The notes under the pieces are model-generated. The model saw nothing but the letters and a program-made list of their open reading frames with translations, had not been told where the DNA came from and did no database searches. Made by a program: the position numbers and the translations under genes. A stretch of 64,000 nucleotides of DNA, from contig OX326958.1 in assembly GCA_946800325.1 (NCBI GenBank), positions 61,435,793 through 61,499,792 of the forward strand. Direction: 5' to 3'. Source of the stretch: Luzula sylvatica. Taxonomy: Eukaryota > Streptophyta > Magnoliopsida > Poales > Juncaceae. Below are positions 10,464-20,122 of this stretch, piece by piece (position 1 is the stretch's first letter; the number at the start of each line of letters is the position of its first letter).

Positions 10464-13400
10464 TCCTACTATAATATTTTATAAACAGTTTTCTCCTCTC
10501 CTAACATGCCACGTCATCAATATCTATTAATTAATTCATTAATCACGGAAAGATGCTAACTTCAGATGCCTTTTCTTTTTAACATTTTTCACGCCTCATG
10601 CTTCTTCTCTTCTTTTCATGGATCATGAAAAGTCATTCTCGCCTCTTCTCCCACTCCATGTAAACGATGCATCTGACCGTGTTCCCTCTCTTTCCTTCTC
10701 TCTACGAATTTTTTTCTATGGCACGAGCGGCGATGAACTCATCCGCGACGGTACTAACCCTAGACTGCGACGGTCTTGGATTGCTCGAAACCCAAGATTG
10801 CCGAACTCACTCGCAACAGGAACACTAGATTGCTCGAAACACTCCTTTGCTCGAAACCCTAGACTACGATGAAACCTTCTTTGTTGACAAGGATACCTTA
10901 ACCTTTCAAGGCTTAACGTGTGTTTGGAAAGTCGTCGAACAGAAACGGAATTGCAGTTATTCAATGGTATATCTCCTCAATTTTCATTACCTTTTTCGTT
11001 TTTATCCCAAAGTTTTAATCTTTCTTCTCTTTTTGTCGTGAAATTGTAGTAATCCAGATCAATTGAATTTATTGAAGCACTCGAAAACCGCAAGGATGCG
11101 TATTTATGGCACTTGGATTGATTTAGTGAATTTGAAACCGGAACTTATGCCGAAATATTGGTAATTGAAAAGAGATTTTCTGAATTCCTAATGCCGAAAT
11201 CTAGATCTGAATATTTTATCAGATTAGTTTCCGTAAGGAGGAGCGGATCCGTATGGATTGGGAGCGCCATATTTCTCTCTTAATAGCCTTTCCCCCAGTT
11301 CGTATCTTCTAAATAACTAAGATGCAATTACGCGGATCCAAGGAGTTTACCAACAATTTGTCGTCCCAAATCGTGTTTTCATCATTATACATGTTGAATC
11401 TCGTTGAGATTTTGGGGCTGTCATCTATCCAGACATCGGCAGAGGGTTTCAATTGTCGAATCTCACCGTTCCGCCGCATCTGTTGCCGGATGGTCATCTC
11501 CATCGGGAATCGCAATATTTCTTTTGGGTCAAGGTTTGCTGATTGGATTGTTCATCTTAAATGCTCATTTTACTCTTCGTTGAAATTAACTTCGGCGCAA
11601 TCTTCAAATTTCAGGTTAGCGAGCCTAATAACAGATGTTGATTTTGGGGAATTGATTAAGAGCCTGAACGCAAATTGATTTTGGGGAATTGATTAAGAGC
11701 CTGAACGCAAATCCAACAGAAAAAGGTAAATTGGGAAGATGTAATTATGTAATCTCCAAAAAAAACAATTCGATTTCATACCAACTTTGGCGTCACAAAC
11801 ACTCGGTAAATATATCATTTCCTCAAAAAAATATATCATTTACATGTATATGACAAAATATACTCAATACTAAGATTTTCATATTCTAATTTCATCCAAA
11901 CATAATTTCTTTTCATATCTGGAGTGCCAGGTATGGATGTGTGCGAGATAAAAGTGGTACACGAGGAGGAGAATGGACGGAACGTCGAAATGGCCAAACT
12001 ATTACCCAGTGCATCAATTTAGGTTCTCTAAATTCTTTGCGATGGTATAAGTATGAATTTACTTTTTTTTAATTCAACAAATTAGATTCATTGTGTTTTA
12101 ATATTGATAAATATCAACATTCTAGCCCATTCAAAAAAACATATTTTAATAACCGTTGTAATATGATATTTTTTATGGTTAAAACAAAAATTAGGGATAG
12201 TTAGTCTGTGTAAAATTTGAATTTGTTTTGGACATTTATGTTGTAAATTAATGTGTTATCAGCTTATCATGAATTTGACATTGTTTTCGACATTGTTTCC
12301 GAACAAGAGTAAATTTAGGATTAGAAAAATAATTTCTGAGAGATTTAGGTAAAGTCAAGTCTTCAGCATCCGAACTGGACTGGACTGGACTCAGCAGTTG
12401 AAGTATCCCTTTATTTCCTCTGTTAATTGTAAGTCGATATGAAAATACAGAAATTTGAAGGGTATATATGCAACAAAAAAAAATGTATATAATCTTACGC
12501 ATGGAGGCTTAGCATAAGCAATGATTTTGCCATCATCACTTGAAAAAGTTACGATTTGTCTCGAGTAATGAAAATGAAGTAAGAAATACTTTTTAAAGGT
12601 ATTTTTGGAAAAAAAAAATCTGAAAAGAAAAGAAAAGTTCCACAACAGTGGATTGCATGTACAAACTTATGCCGACAAAAATACTGTTCAAAATTTTTTG
12701 CCTGCAGCTAACTGCAATAAATCAATATTTAGAAAATATTCATTTCCAACTTGCAAAAAAAACCTCCACTATGCTTAAATTGCAAAAGAGACCTTAATTC
12801 TTAAAAAACTTGCAAAAAAAAACAATCATTTGTTAAGATATAACACCGCAACAATGTGCCAGACCTAAATAAAAAAATAGGCATGTTTCTGTAAGAATGA
12901 AGGGCTTTTTTGCAAATTAAGGAATAATGCAGGGTTTTATTTGAAAGTTTTGGTGAATTAGATTGCAGTAATGTAAAAATAAAGTGTACAAACGTACTGA
13001 AGCAGTAAATACAATACAAGCGCATAAATACCATGTTTCGGAGAAAGCCCTTCCAATACTGCCACCTTAACGACCTTTAACTGTCAAAACGGTATATTGA
13101 CAGTCAAAATCGTTAAATTACACATTAAAATTGATAATAACATAAATATAAACAATATATTAGCCAATTGGTCCAATTCATATTTTTTCAATGGAGAACA
13201 AGAGGCCCAAAGCTGAAAGAAGAAATGCCACCGAATTGAGCCACTGTTTATACCTACAAGAACAAAAATACAATTTACAATGCAAGATATAATATAACTC
13301 AATAATAAGAAATCTGGTTTAAGTAATTTAACTCAATACGAAAGATATAAGTACTATATTTTAGAAATCTGGTTTAATAACTCAATTTACAATGCAAGAT

Positions 13401-13527
13401 GTAACTCAATAAAATATAAGACAAGAGAAACTAATATATCATCATTCATGTTATTGTTTTTCAAGTTTTAAGTTGAATTGAAGAACAAAATTAATATTTC
13501 CGCAGCGTAGCGCGGGTATTTTACTAG
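10464..13527 (+). mobile_element. Non-autonomous Helitron
   Basis: The 5' end is TCCTACTATAATATTTTA, preceded by A at 10463 and followed by GCCACGTCATCA, a motif common just inside plant Helitron 5' ends. The 3' end is a short GC hairpin (CCGCAGCGTAGCGCGGG), then TATTTTACTAG, followed by T at 13528. Insertion between A and T without target duplication, a TC start and a hairpin plus CTAG end fit Helitrons exactly. The 3,064-bp body encodes no Rep/helicase. The stretch from about 10610 to 11720 is richer in G and C than its surroundings and looks like captured, now non-coding, gene sequence. Confidence 0.85.
11639..11712. repeat. Two perfect 37-bp tandem copies
   Basis: The unit begins TGATTTTGGGGAATTGATTA and ends GAACGCAAAT. 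Two copies lie head to tail inside the Helitron. They look like a recent local duplication, probably replication slippage. Confidence 0.9.
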
Positions 13528-14044
13528 TATTTCATAAAATATGAAGCTTCTAGAAGAAAAGAAATAATGGTCCGCGTGTAAGCAAGACATATGAGAGGGT
13601 TTCTTATAATCTGATTGGAGGCGAGGGACGAAGACGTGCCCGCGAATTTATGCGAAACACATGGCGATTAGATAATGGTCGGGTCGGGGTGTGTTTTTAA
13701 TATTTATTTATGCACCACCGTAGAAATAGAATAGATTTGGGGTCATTTGATGTAATCAATTTTATTAGTTGTTGGATTGGACTTTGTTTGCAAATACAGG
13801 CTTTGTTGGGCCTTTTATTTTCAAAAACTATATAGTTAATTTATGTTTTAATAGTTTTTTCTTCATCAAAATATCAAAACTTATTGTATGCGTAAAAGTG
13901 TTATAAATTGCATTTAGTCATTTTTTTTATCAAATATCGTTAGTAGGCCATATATATTTAGTGAATGTAGATGGAGCTGATAATTTATTCAATGGGGGTG
14001 AAGAATGATGCGTCAAGGAGCCCAAGATTTACGTGTTTTGAGCT
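13528..14044. other. Intergenic, with diverged copy of a segment from 9.05 kb
   Basis: Around 13629-13680, GAAGACGTGCC, GCGAATTTATGCG and CATGGCGATTA match the segment upstream of the DUF241 gene with mismatches. No coding sequence was found. Confidence 0.4.
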
Positions 14045-14490
14045 AGGTTAGACAGATACTTCCATAATGCAGAAATATTCCGAGGATACAGCAGGTGTGA
14101 TACGGCTCAAATACGTCACGTGTTTTAATATTTATTTTTTGGGATACGACGAAGATGCGGCATGATACGGCTGCGATACTTCATTTATAATACTTCGGCC
14201 CATTATATATTTTGGTCCAAAATATTTTAAAATAAATTATATAAGATACTTCTAGAATAAGTTTGTGATACTTTTATAATACTTACATTTTTTGTTTGAT
14301 TTTATTTATTATCATGATATTTAATTAAAAAATACTGTTAATTAATTAATTAATTAATTAATTATATATAATATAATTATATTAAAATAATAATTATATA
14401 ATTGTATCCGTGATTTGAAAATTGTAGTATCGCCATATCCGCAACGTATCGATATGATACCCGTATCAGTATCCGTGCATCATAGATTTT
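14045..14490. repeat. GATACG/CGTATC-rich dispersed element
   Basis: Repeated GATACGGC, GATACTTC and CGTATC words flank an AT-rich core that includes a TTAA run. The right end, read backwards, gives ATGATGCACGGATACTGAT, like the ends of elements near 17190-17300 and 43018-43466. This suggests a dispersed TIR family with termini close to ATGTTGCACGAATAC. Boundaries are approximate. Confidence 0.45.
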
Positions 14491-14616
14491 GAGCAGTGTT
14501 GCAAAAAGTTCACTCATTTATACGACAAAATCCATCCGCCCACCTGAAGTTCTTGATATTGGGAAATCTGACCGGGAAGAATATAAACGATATAATATGC
14601 CGATGGAACCATAGTC

Positions 14617-14735
14617 CGGTTAGTTGAGTGTGAGCTACACAAAATCATATATTGCGAGATGTTATAATTTAAGTTTAATTGACAACAATAGATGGAGGAC
14701 TAACGAGGATTCTCCATTTATTCTAAAATAAACAC
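14617..14735 (+). repeat. Degenerate SINE copy, plus strand
   Basis: Has GGTTAGTTGAGTGTGAGC (A-box side), then a worn B-box region TTTAAGTTTAATTGACA, then ATGGAGGAC and CTCCATTTATTC, matching the body of the array at 3.6-4.1 kb in the opposite orientation. Confidence 0.45.
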
Positions 14736-15122
14736 GATATAACGTGATATATCACAATTTAGATGCTAAACACCGCACACTATTGTTTTATTTTTGCTTT
14801 TTAATTACGAATGAGTTTTTCAAATTGGGCATATAAAAAATGAAATAAAATTAATTGAAAAGCTTCTTGTATGGATATAGGTTATTTTAGATTATTTTTC
14901 ACAATATTTTTTTTGTAATTGTAGTACTAGTATCTGATCGGAACTTTGTTATGATACATAGGAAAATATGTTGCGAAAATGCTGCATCGGCATGTCGTCT
15001 GCTATACGCAATTCGCTATAAAATTAATCAATAACGTTGCGAATCTCATAATGCTATTCACAACCTTGGGTTTGGATAATATTTTCATGAAATTCGGAAG
15101 GGGAAATAAAAACAAAAAAGGG
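14736..15122. other. Intergenic DNA, nothing recognised
   Basis: The short open frame at 14979-15188 has no recognisable domain and runs into the adjacent MITE. Confidence 0.5.
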
Positions 15123-15391
15123 TTATATATGCCGTCCACTAACTCACTCAAACACTTGAGTCTTGATGAGATGTCAAATTGTGTTTAATTAAATTGATTA
15201 ATATTTTTAATTGGATGAATTAATGGGTCAATTAATCGTTTAATTTGATTAACATATCAATAAACATGTATTAATATTAACATATTAAAATGAATTGACG
15301 TGTCAATTAATTCTTAATTAAAATATTAATCAATCAACTTTACTATCTATAAAAGGGACCGAGATGAATTTGAGGGCAAGTATATTTTCCC
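15123..15391. repeat. TTAATT-rich MITE, same family as 762-1039
   Basis: The left end has TATATATGCCGTCC and GAGTCTTGATGAGATG. The right end reads backwards as ATATACTTGCCCTCAAATTC. The core is palindromic TTAATT sequence, as in the other members. Confidence 0.5.
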
Positions 15392-15498
15392 AAAGCAAAA
15401 CGGCCACGTGTCCGAAATAATTAATTGAAGGCCTTTTGAGGATAGACAGAACATAATCAGATCCCTTTGAAATGATAATATCAAAAGGGAAATTATAC

Positions 15499-15690
15499 TT
15501 TTGCTCCGTTTCCCTCATATTTTTCCCACACTAATTAAAAATTTAAAATATAATTAAAGTCCATACCAATTAATGATTAATTTTAAATATTTAAAAATAA
15601 ATAACTATGAATTAATCGTTAATTGGTAGCACTAATTATTGAATTAATTAGAGTGAGAGAAATATGGAGGAATTTCAGGGACATGATAGA
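15499..15690. repeat. Short palindromic MITE
   Basis: Left TTTGCTCCGTTTCCCTCATA and CACACTAATTA are mirrored on the right by TAATTAGAGTGAGAGAAATA and ATGGAGGAATTTC. The core is TTAAT-rich. It resembles the other palindromic MITEs here in architecture but has different ends. Confidence 0.45.
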
Positions 15691-15999
15691 AAGCCTCATA
15701 TCAAAATATCATGTATATTCCTGAAAAAAAACGGAATGTACCTATGATTCGTGAATATAATATGAAATATGAAATATCATGAATATCCTGTATAATTTAA
15801 ATAAAATATAGTTTACTTTCTTTATTTTTCCCTCGTAGTGGTACATAATAAATCATGCCTTAGTAACCCCTGGACTATCAGAAGTTCAGAACAACAGTAA
15901 CGAGCATATTTACTGTGCCCTGATTCCTTCACCACATTTTCTGTCTGTATCCTATCAACAAACTGAATTAACGTGATGATTAACAAAGATACCCGATTA

Positions 16000-16369
16000 A
16001 CAATTCATTAATATATAATTAAAATGTATATGAATTAACAATTATTAATTAAAGGTTATTTTGTAATTACCATATTAATTAAGTGTGTTAATTAGAAGTT
16101 CTGGACGGAGGTATAGTATAATTTTCCAACAAATAAAATGTCATGTCCTAGAAAGTTGAGCTTTGTTTTTCTTTTTAAAGTAGTAAACAATTCATTAATA
16201 TATAATTAAAATGTATATGAATTAACAATTATTAATTAACGGTTATTTTGTAATTACCATATTAATTAAGTGTGTTAATTAGAAGTTCTGGACGGAGGTA
16301 TAGTATAATTTTCCAACAAATAAAATGTCATGTCCTAGAAAGTTGATTCTTTTTAAAGTAGTAAACAAT
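16000..16369. repeat. 187-bp tandem duplication
   Basis: Two near-identical units, 16000-16186 and 16187-16369, both start AACAATTCATTAATATATAA and contain AGAAGTTCTGGACGGAGG. The second unit lacks about 10 bp near its end. One or two substitutions are visible between them, so the event is recent. The unit includes one end of a TTAATT-type MITE. Confidence 0.9.
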
Positions 16370-17189
16370 GTTTACTATATTTTCATGAAACAAAAAAAGA
16401 AAAAAATGTTATAACTTTAAAAATACATTCCACAAAAAAAAAAAAAATCTTAACACAACTCTTAGAGTTTTTGAACCGTCGGTGTCGTTTAAAGTCGTCT
16501 AGTTTCTTGTTTATTTCAAAAAGACTTTTTTTACCTTCCAACTGGTATAGAACTGGGTCGTGACAATCGAAAGTTTATTTCTCTGTCAATTAGCTTCATT
16601 CACATCGATGAAGAAACTTCACCATTAATTTGCAGCCGATTTGGATCGTAGCAGATTCGCTGGCAACATAATGGCACTGCTCAAACCATGATCAAATCTC
16701 GGAGGGACTCGTTCGTCTCCAATTGATCTACGCTTGTTTTGCTTGACGATCCACTTTGAAGATCCGTAACATTCGTTACCTTTCGAGCTTGAAAGCGATG
16801 TTGTCGATCAGATAGTAACATATCGACTTGCATACATGTTTGAAACATCAGATATCGACTCGACTTACCATTATACCTGTCTTGGCATTGCTGAAAGAAA
16901 GTCTTCACTTCCGAGTCAGAGAAGTGGACCAATGTTGCCGGTCTTTTCGACGAATCAGTTGTGTTTCATTAGCATTACCTTGTGTCGATTCAAAAATGGG
17001 ACTTCTTTCCTCTCTCGAGATGGTCGACCTGCCACGCTCCTCTCCTAACCCAATTTGTGTTATGTAGAGATCAACATTCCTTGGGGCAACACCCTCATAT
17101 TTTTCACGGATTTGTGTTGCTCCATTTTTGGAGAGAAGAGGATATTGCTTAACTTATTATAATTTCGATTCTCATAGTCTTAGACAAAA
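16370..17189. other. Mixed-composition segment, unrecognised; possible gene debris
   Basis: From about 16600 to 17070 the composition is closer to coding (TCGACCTGCCACGCTCC). The minus-strand frame at 16681-16932 gives a hydrophilic 83-residue peptide I do not recognise, with no neighbouring exon that extends it. It could be captured or decayed gene sequence. Confidence 0.35.
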
Positions 17190-17300
17190 GATGTGTTGTG
17201 CGGGTACTTCAAAAAACCGGTTATACCCATATTGTATCCTAAAATATACAAAAAAATTATATCGCTACTTGCAGTCGTATTCGTGCAACATAGCACAAAT
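17190..17300. repeat. Short TIR element, GATACG/CGTATC family
   Basis: The left end GTGTTGTGCGGGTACTTC is mirrored by the right end GTCGTATTCGTGCAACATAG. The ends match those near 43018 and 14490. This is a 110-bp member with almost no core. Confidence 0.5.
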
Positions 17301-17337
17301 AAATTGATTATCATTTGGTAGTGTTATTATATGAGGT

Positions 17338-17562
17338 TAGATACTTAGATATGAAGTCTCACACATCTTTGATGTATATTCTTGATGCGTCGAGACTGCT
17401 TTAATTGATAGATTGGATTGATTAATCCTCAATTAATTCTTAGTTTAATTGATTCAATTAAAAAGAATAATCAATCTAATAAAACATCATCGATTGATGC
17501 ATCAAGGAGGTTGTATTGATTACCAGGGGTACATATATTTTTCCTTATTATCGTCTGTGTTA
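17338..17562. repeat. Palindromic MITE, GATGCRTCRA family
   Basis: CTTGATGCGTCGAGACTG on the left mirrors the right arm read backwards (CCTTGATGCATCAATCGATG), and the core is rich in TTAATT and AATCAAT. A 14-16 bp direct repeat, GTGTTATTATAT plus GAGG or CAGG, lies outside at about 17322 and 17548. It is either a long target duplication or chance. A relative lies at 24600-24765. Confidence 0.45.
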
Positions 17563-17816
17563 TTATATCAGGCATGTGCTTTTTCTTTTTTTTGAATGAA
17601 TACCAATAGATATCAGTCGATTTTTATAGATATGAAAAGGAGTGATTTACATATTTATAAAAATACTAGAAAAAAATAAACTAATAAAATAAAACAAGAG
17701 TGAAAGAAGAATAGAGCGCCAAGGCAGCAATCCGCAGTGATGCGCCTGTGCTCCGAATCGTAGTGGTCTTCAGTACCCTTATTAGTGCTCTGAAACGAAT
17801 TGGTATGCGCCTCAGT

Positions 17817-18200
17817 TTATATTGGTGTTATTTTTCGCGGGGTTGCATTTCTCCATCCGATTGCCTCGGTTAGAGCTTTATCCGCTACTTGTAGCGGTGT
17901 TTTCGTGTTGTTTGTGAAAATCCTTTCGTTTCGTTGTTTCCATACGTTCCAACTCATCGCAAGCCATACTAAATCCCAGTCTTTCCTTAGGGTTTTATCT
18001 ATTTTCTTTCGGTTTATCTGCCATGACTCATATAGGTCTATTTGTGGTGAAAATCTTAGCGGTATTAGGATTTTGCGTTCTATGTTTCTCCAAACCGCGA
18101 TCGTATATGAGCACAAGGTCAATAGATGGAAAGCCGATTCTTCAAATCGTCCGCACAATTTGAGGCCTGTGCTTTTTCAACAGGCATGTTTCTATTTATG
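17817..18200 (-). pseudogene. LINE fragment: zinc-binding C-terminus of a non-LTR reverse transcriptase
   Basis: A 113-residue minus-strand frame begins CGRFEESAFHLLTLCSYT and continues to VWRNIE, and further on VWLAMSWNVWKQRNERIF. The C-G-x-x-E-[ED]-[ST]-x-x-H-L-x-x-x-C pattern, followed about 60-70 residues later by WxxWxxRNxxxF, is typical of the zf-RVT domain at the C-terminus of plant L1-like ORF2 proteins. The reverse transcriptase and endonuclease are absent. The open frame simply stops upstream at about 18200, so this is a 5'-truncated or broken remnant. No poly(A) tail is obvious downstream on the minus strand. Confidence 0.75.
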
Positions 18201-18292
18201 TTTGGATAATTTTATTTTGTCTCCACAATTTATCTCTCGTTCTTTATTCATATTTCGAAAAGAATTAGTGGAGTAATTAGCAATCGAATTAA

Positions 18293-18523
18293 GGAGAGTT
18301 CTATGATTGACTCATTTTCTTATGATAGACCAATTTAAAAAAAAAATATTTCAAATATTTGTTAACTAATGATATTTTTTGTTAGATTCAATTGTATATT
18401 TATCATTTAATGCAATGCAAAACATAAATTTTGAATAATTAATTGATAAATACCTAAAATATCTTAAAATAATTTTTGAGAAAGGATTCATGATAAGAAA
18501 GTGGGTTTATCATATAACTCTCC
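18293..18523. mobile_element. MULE-type MITE, copy 1
   Basis: Ends GGAGAGTTCTATGATTGAC and (read backwards) GGAGAGTTATATGATAAAC. The flanks are TCGAATTAA (18284-18292) and TCTAATTAA (18524-18532), a 9-bp target duplication with one mismatch. A 9-bp duplication is the Mutator-like signature. It is diverged from the two elements below but shares the GAGTTCTAT and ATGATAAG inner words. Confidence 0.7.
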
Positions 18524-18790
18524 TCTAATTAACACACAAAAATGAATTAATCGTTAATTTCAACGTACCAATAAAAATACATATTAATTAATTCATTTAC
18601 ATATAAATTTGATGTTAATTTGGTACTAATTAAATTACTAATTATTAATCAATCATTAATATCACGATGTCACTTAATAATATGAATGATAAAAATCTGA
18701 TGAGTACACAAAAACCAGTATATGGAAGTGTTTTATATTAGTTCTTTAGTTTTTCTCAAGAGTACACGGAACCTAATGTATTATTTTTAT

Positions 18791-19051
18791 GGGGAGTTCT
18801 ATCGTACACTCTTTTACAAGGGTATTTTGGATATTTTAACAATTAATTATATTTGTAAAATGGTGTATCATAAAATTTATCTTTTATGGAGATTTTTGTT
18901 TAAATGAACAACAAAAAATTTCAATTCAGTGAAACATTAATTGATAAATATATTTGATATCTTACCTTAAATATTCATAAATGGATAATTACTCCAAATA
19001 CCCTTAAAAATGGGTGTATGATAAGGAAATAGGTGTATGATAGAAGCCCCC
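18791..19051. mobile_element. MULE-type MITE, copy 2
   Basis: The 261-bp element begins GGGGAGTTCTATCGTACAC and ends GTGTATGATAGAAGCCCCC. It is flanked by perfect 9-bp duplications TATTTTTAT (18782-18790 and 19052-19060). The body is non-coding AT-rich sequence; the open frame within it is incidental. It is nearly the same sequence as copy 3 in the opposite orientation. Confidence 0.85.
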
Positions 19052-19405
19052 TATTTTTATATATATATATTTATATAGTACCTTATCTTTAATTCGTTTG
19101 TTCATCTCATCATTAAACAAAATAATTGTTTATTTTTCTTCTAGATCAATCTAGATAAGCCTGAGAATAATCTGAGCAGATGTGCGAAGTAGTGGACCAG
19201 TGGTAGTCTATTTTATAAAAGCAACACTAATTAAAAATTCATTAATCCAGCATATAAGTTGATGTCTTTTAAATGCTGAAATGATTATTTTTTGTCATAG
19301 AGAAAAGTATTTCATTCAAAATTCAAATGTATGTTCTTTTTTTTACCTTACTGTAGTAATTAAACTCAACTTTGAAAATAATTCGTTAAGCCTTTTCCCT
19401 TGTAA
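19052..19405. other. Intergenic, nothing recognised
   Basis: AT-rich sequence without clear termini or coding signal. Confidence 0.5.
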
Positions 19406-19565
19406 AATATCCACTTAATACTATGAAATTATAGAATATTTCATGCCACTTATTTAAAGATATCCACTTTATACTATGAAATTATAGAATATTCCATGCC
19501 ACTTATTTAAAGATATCCACTCAATACTAGGCAATTATAGAGGATTTCACCCCACTTGTTTTTGT
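19406..19565. repeat. Three-copy tandem repeat, about 53-bp unit
   Basis: Units start at the TATCCACTT or TATCCACTC words near 19408, 19461 and 19514 and contain AATTATAGAATATT and CATGCCACTTATTT. The third unit is the most diverged. Confidence 0.85.
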
Positions 19566-19768
19566 CGATCAGATAGTTGGAACCATTTTTCTCCTGAGAA
19601 AAAAAAGAACAGAGTTGAAATTATATGGTGTCTCTAGAACACATTATTCATCTTGTATTCAATCAATGACACAAAAAAAATACTCCTAACGCATAACTAA
19701 CGAGATCAGTGACGGATTTATTAAGAGACTATGGTGGCAACTGCATCCTTTAAATTTTTGAATGATAG

Positions 19769-19769
<1 letters not shown>

Positions 19770-19804
<35 letters not shown>
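19770..19804. repeat. (TA)n microsatellite
   Basis: A TA dinucleotide run immediately left of MITE copy 3. It was probably one tract with the run at 20066-20119 before the insertion split it. Confidence 0.9.
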
Positions 19805-20063
19805 GGGGGTTTCTATCATACACCCCTTTCCTTATCATACATCCATTTTCAAGGGTATTTGGAGTAATTATCCATTTATGAATATTTAAGGTAAGATATC
19901 AAATATATTTATCAATTAATGTTTAACTAAATTGGAATTTTTTATTGTTCATTTAAACCAAAATTTCCATAAAAGATAAATTTTATGATACATCATTTTA
20001 CAAATATAATTAATTGCTAAAATACCCAAAATACCCTTGTAAAAGGGTGTATGATAGAACTCC

Positions 20064-20065
<2 letters not shown>
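19805..20065. mobile_element. MULE-type MITE, copy 3 (inverted relative to copy 2)
   Basis: Begins GGGGGTTTCTATCATACACC and ends GGGTGTATGATAGAACTCCCC. At 261 bp it equals copy 2 in length and matches its reverse complement along most of the element. Both flanks read ATATATATA, consistent with a 9-bp duplication but not provable inside an AT microsatellite. Confidence 0.82.

Positions 20066-20119
<54 letters not shown>
20066..20119. repeat. (AT)n microsatellite
   Basis: About 27 AT units directly after MITE copy 3. Confidence 0.95.

Positions 20120-20122
<3 letters not shown>

Noticed and set aside
10618..11678. Several 64-118 residue frames inside the Helitron
   Set aside because: No domain, no consistent splice structure, and frames on both strands overlap; treated as captured or decayed sequence.
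17800..18276. 158-residue plus-strand frame
   Set aside because: It is antisense to the LINE zinc-binding domain on the minus strand.
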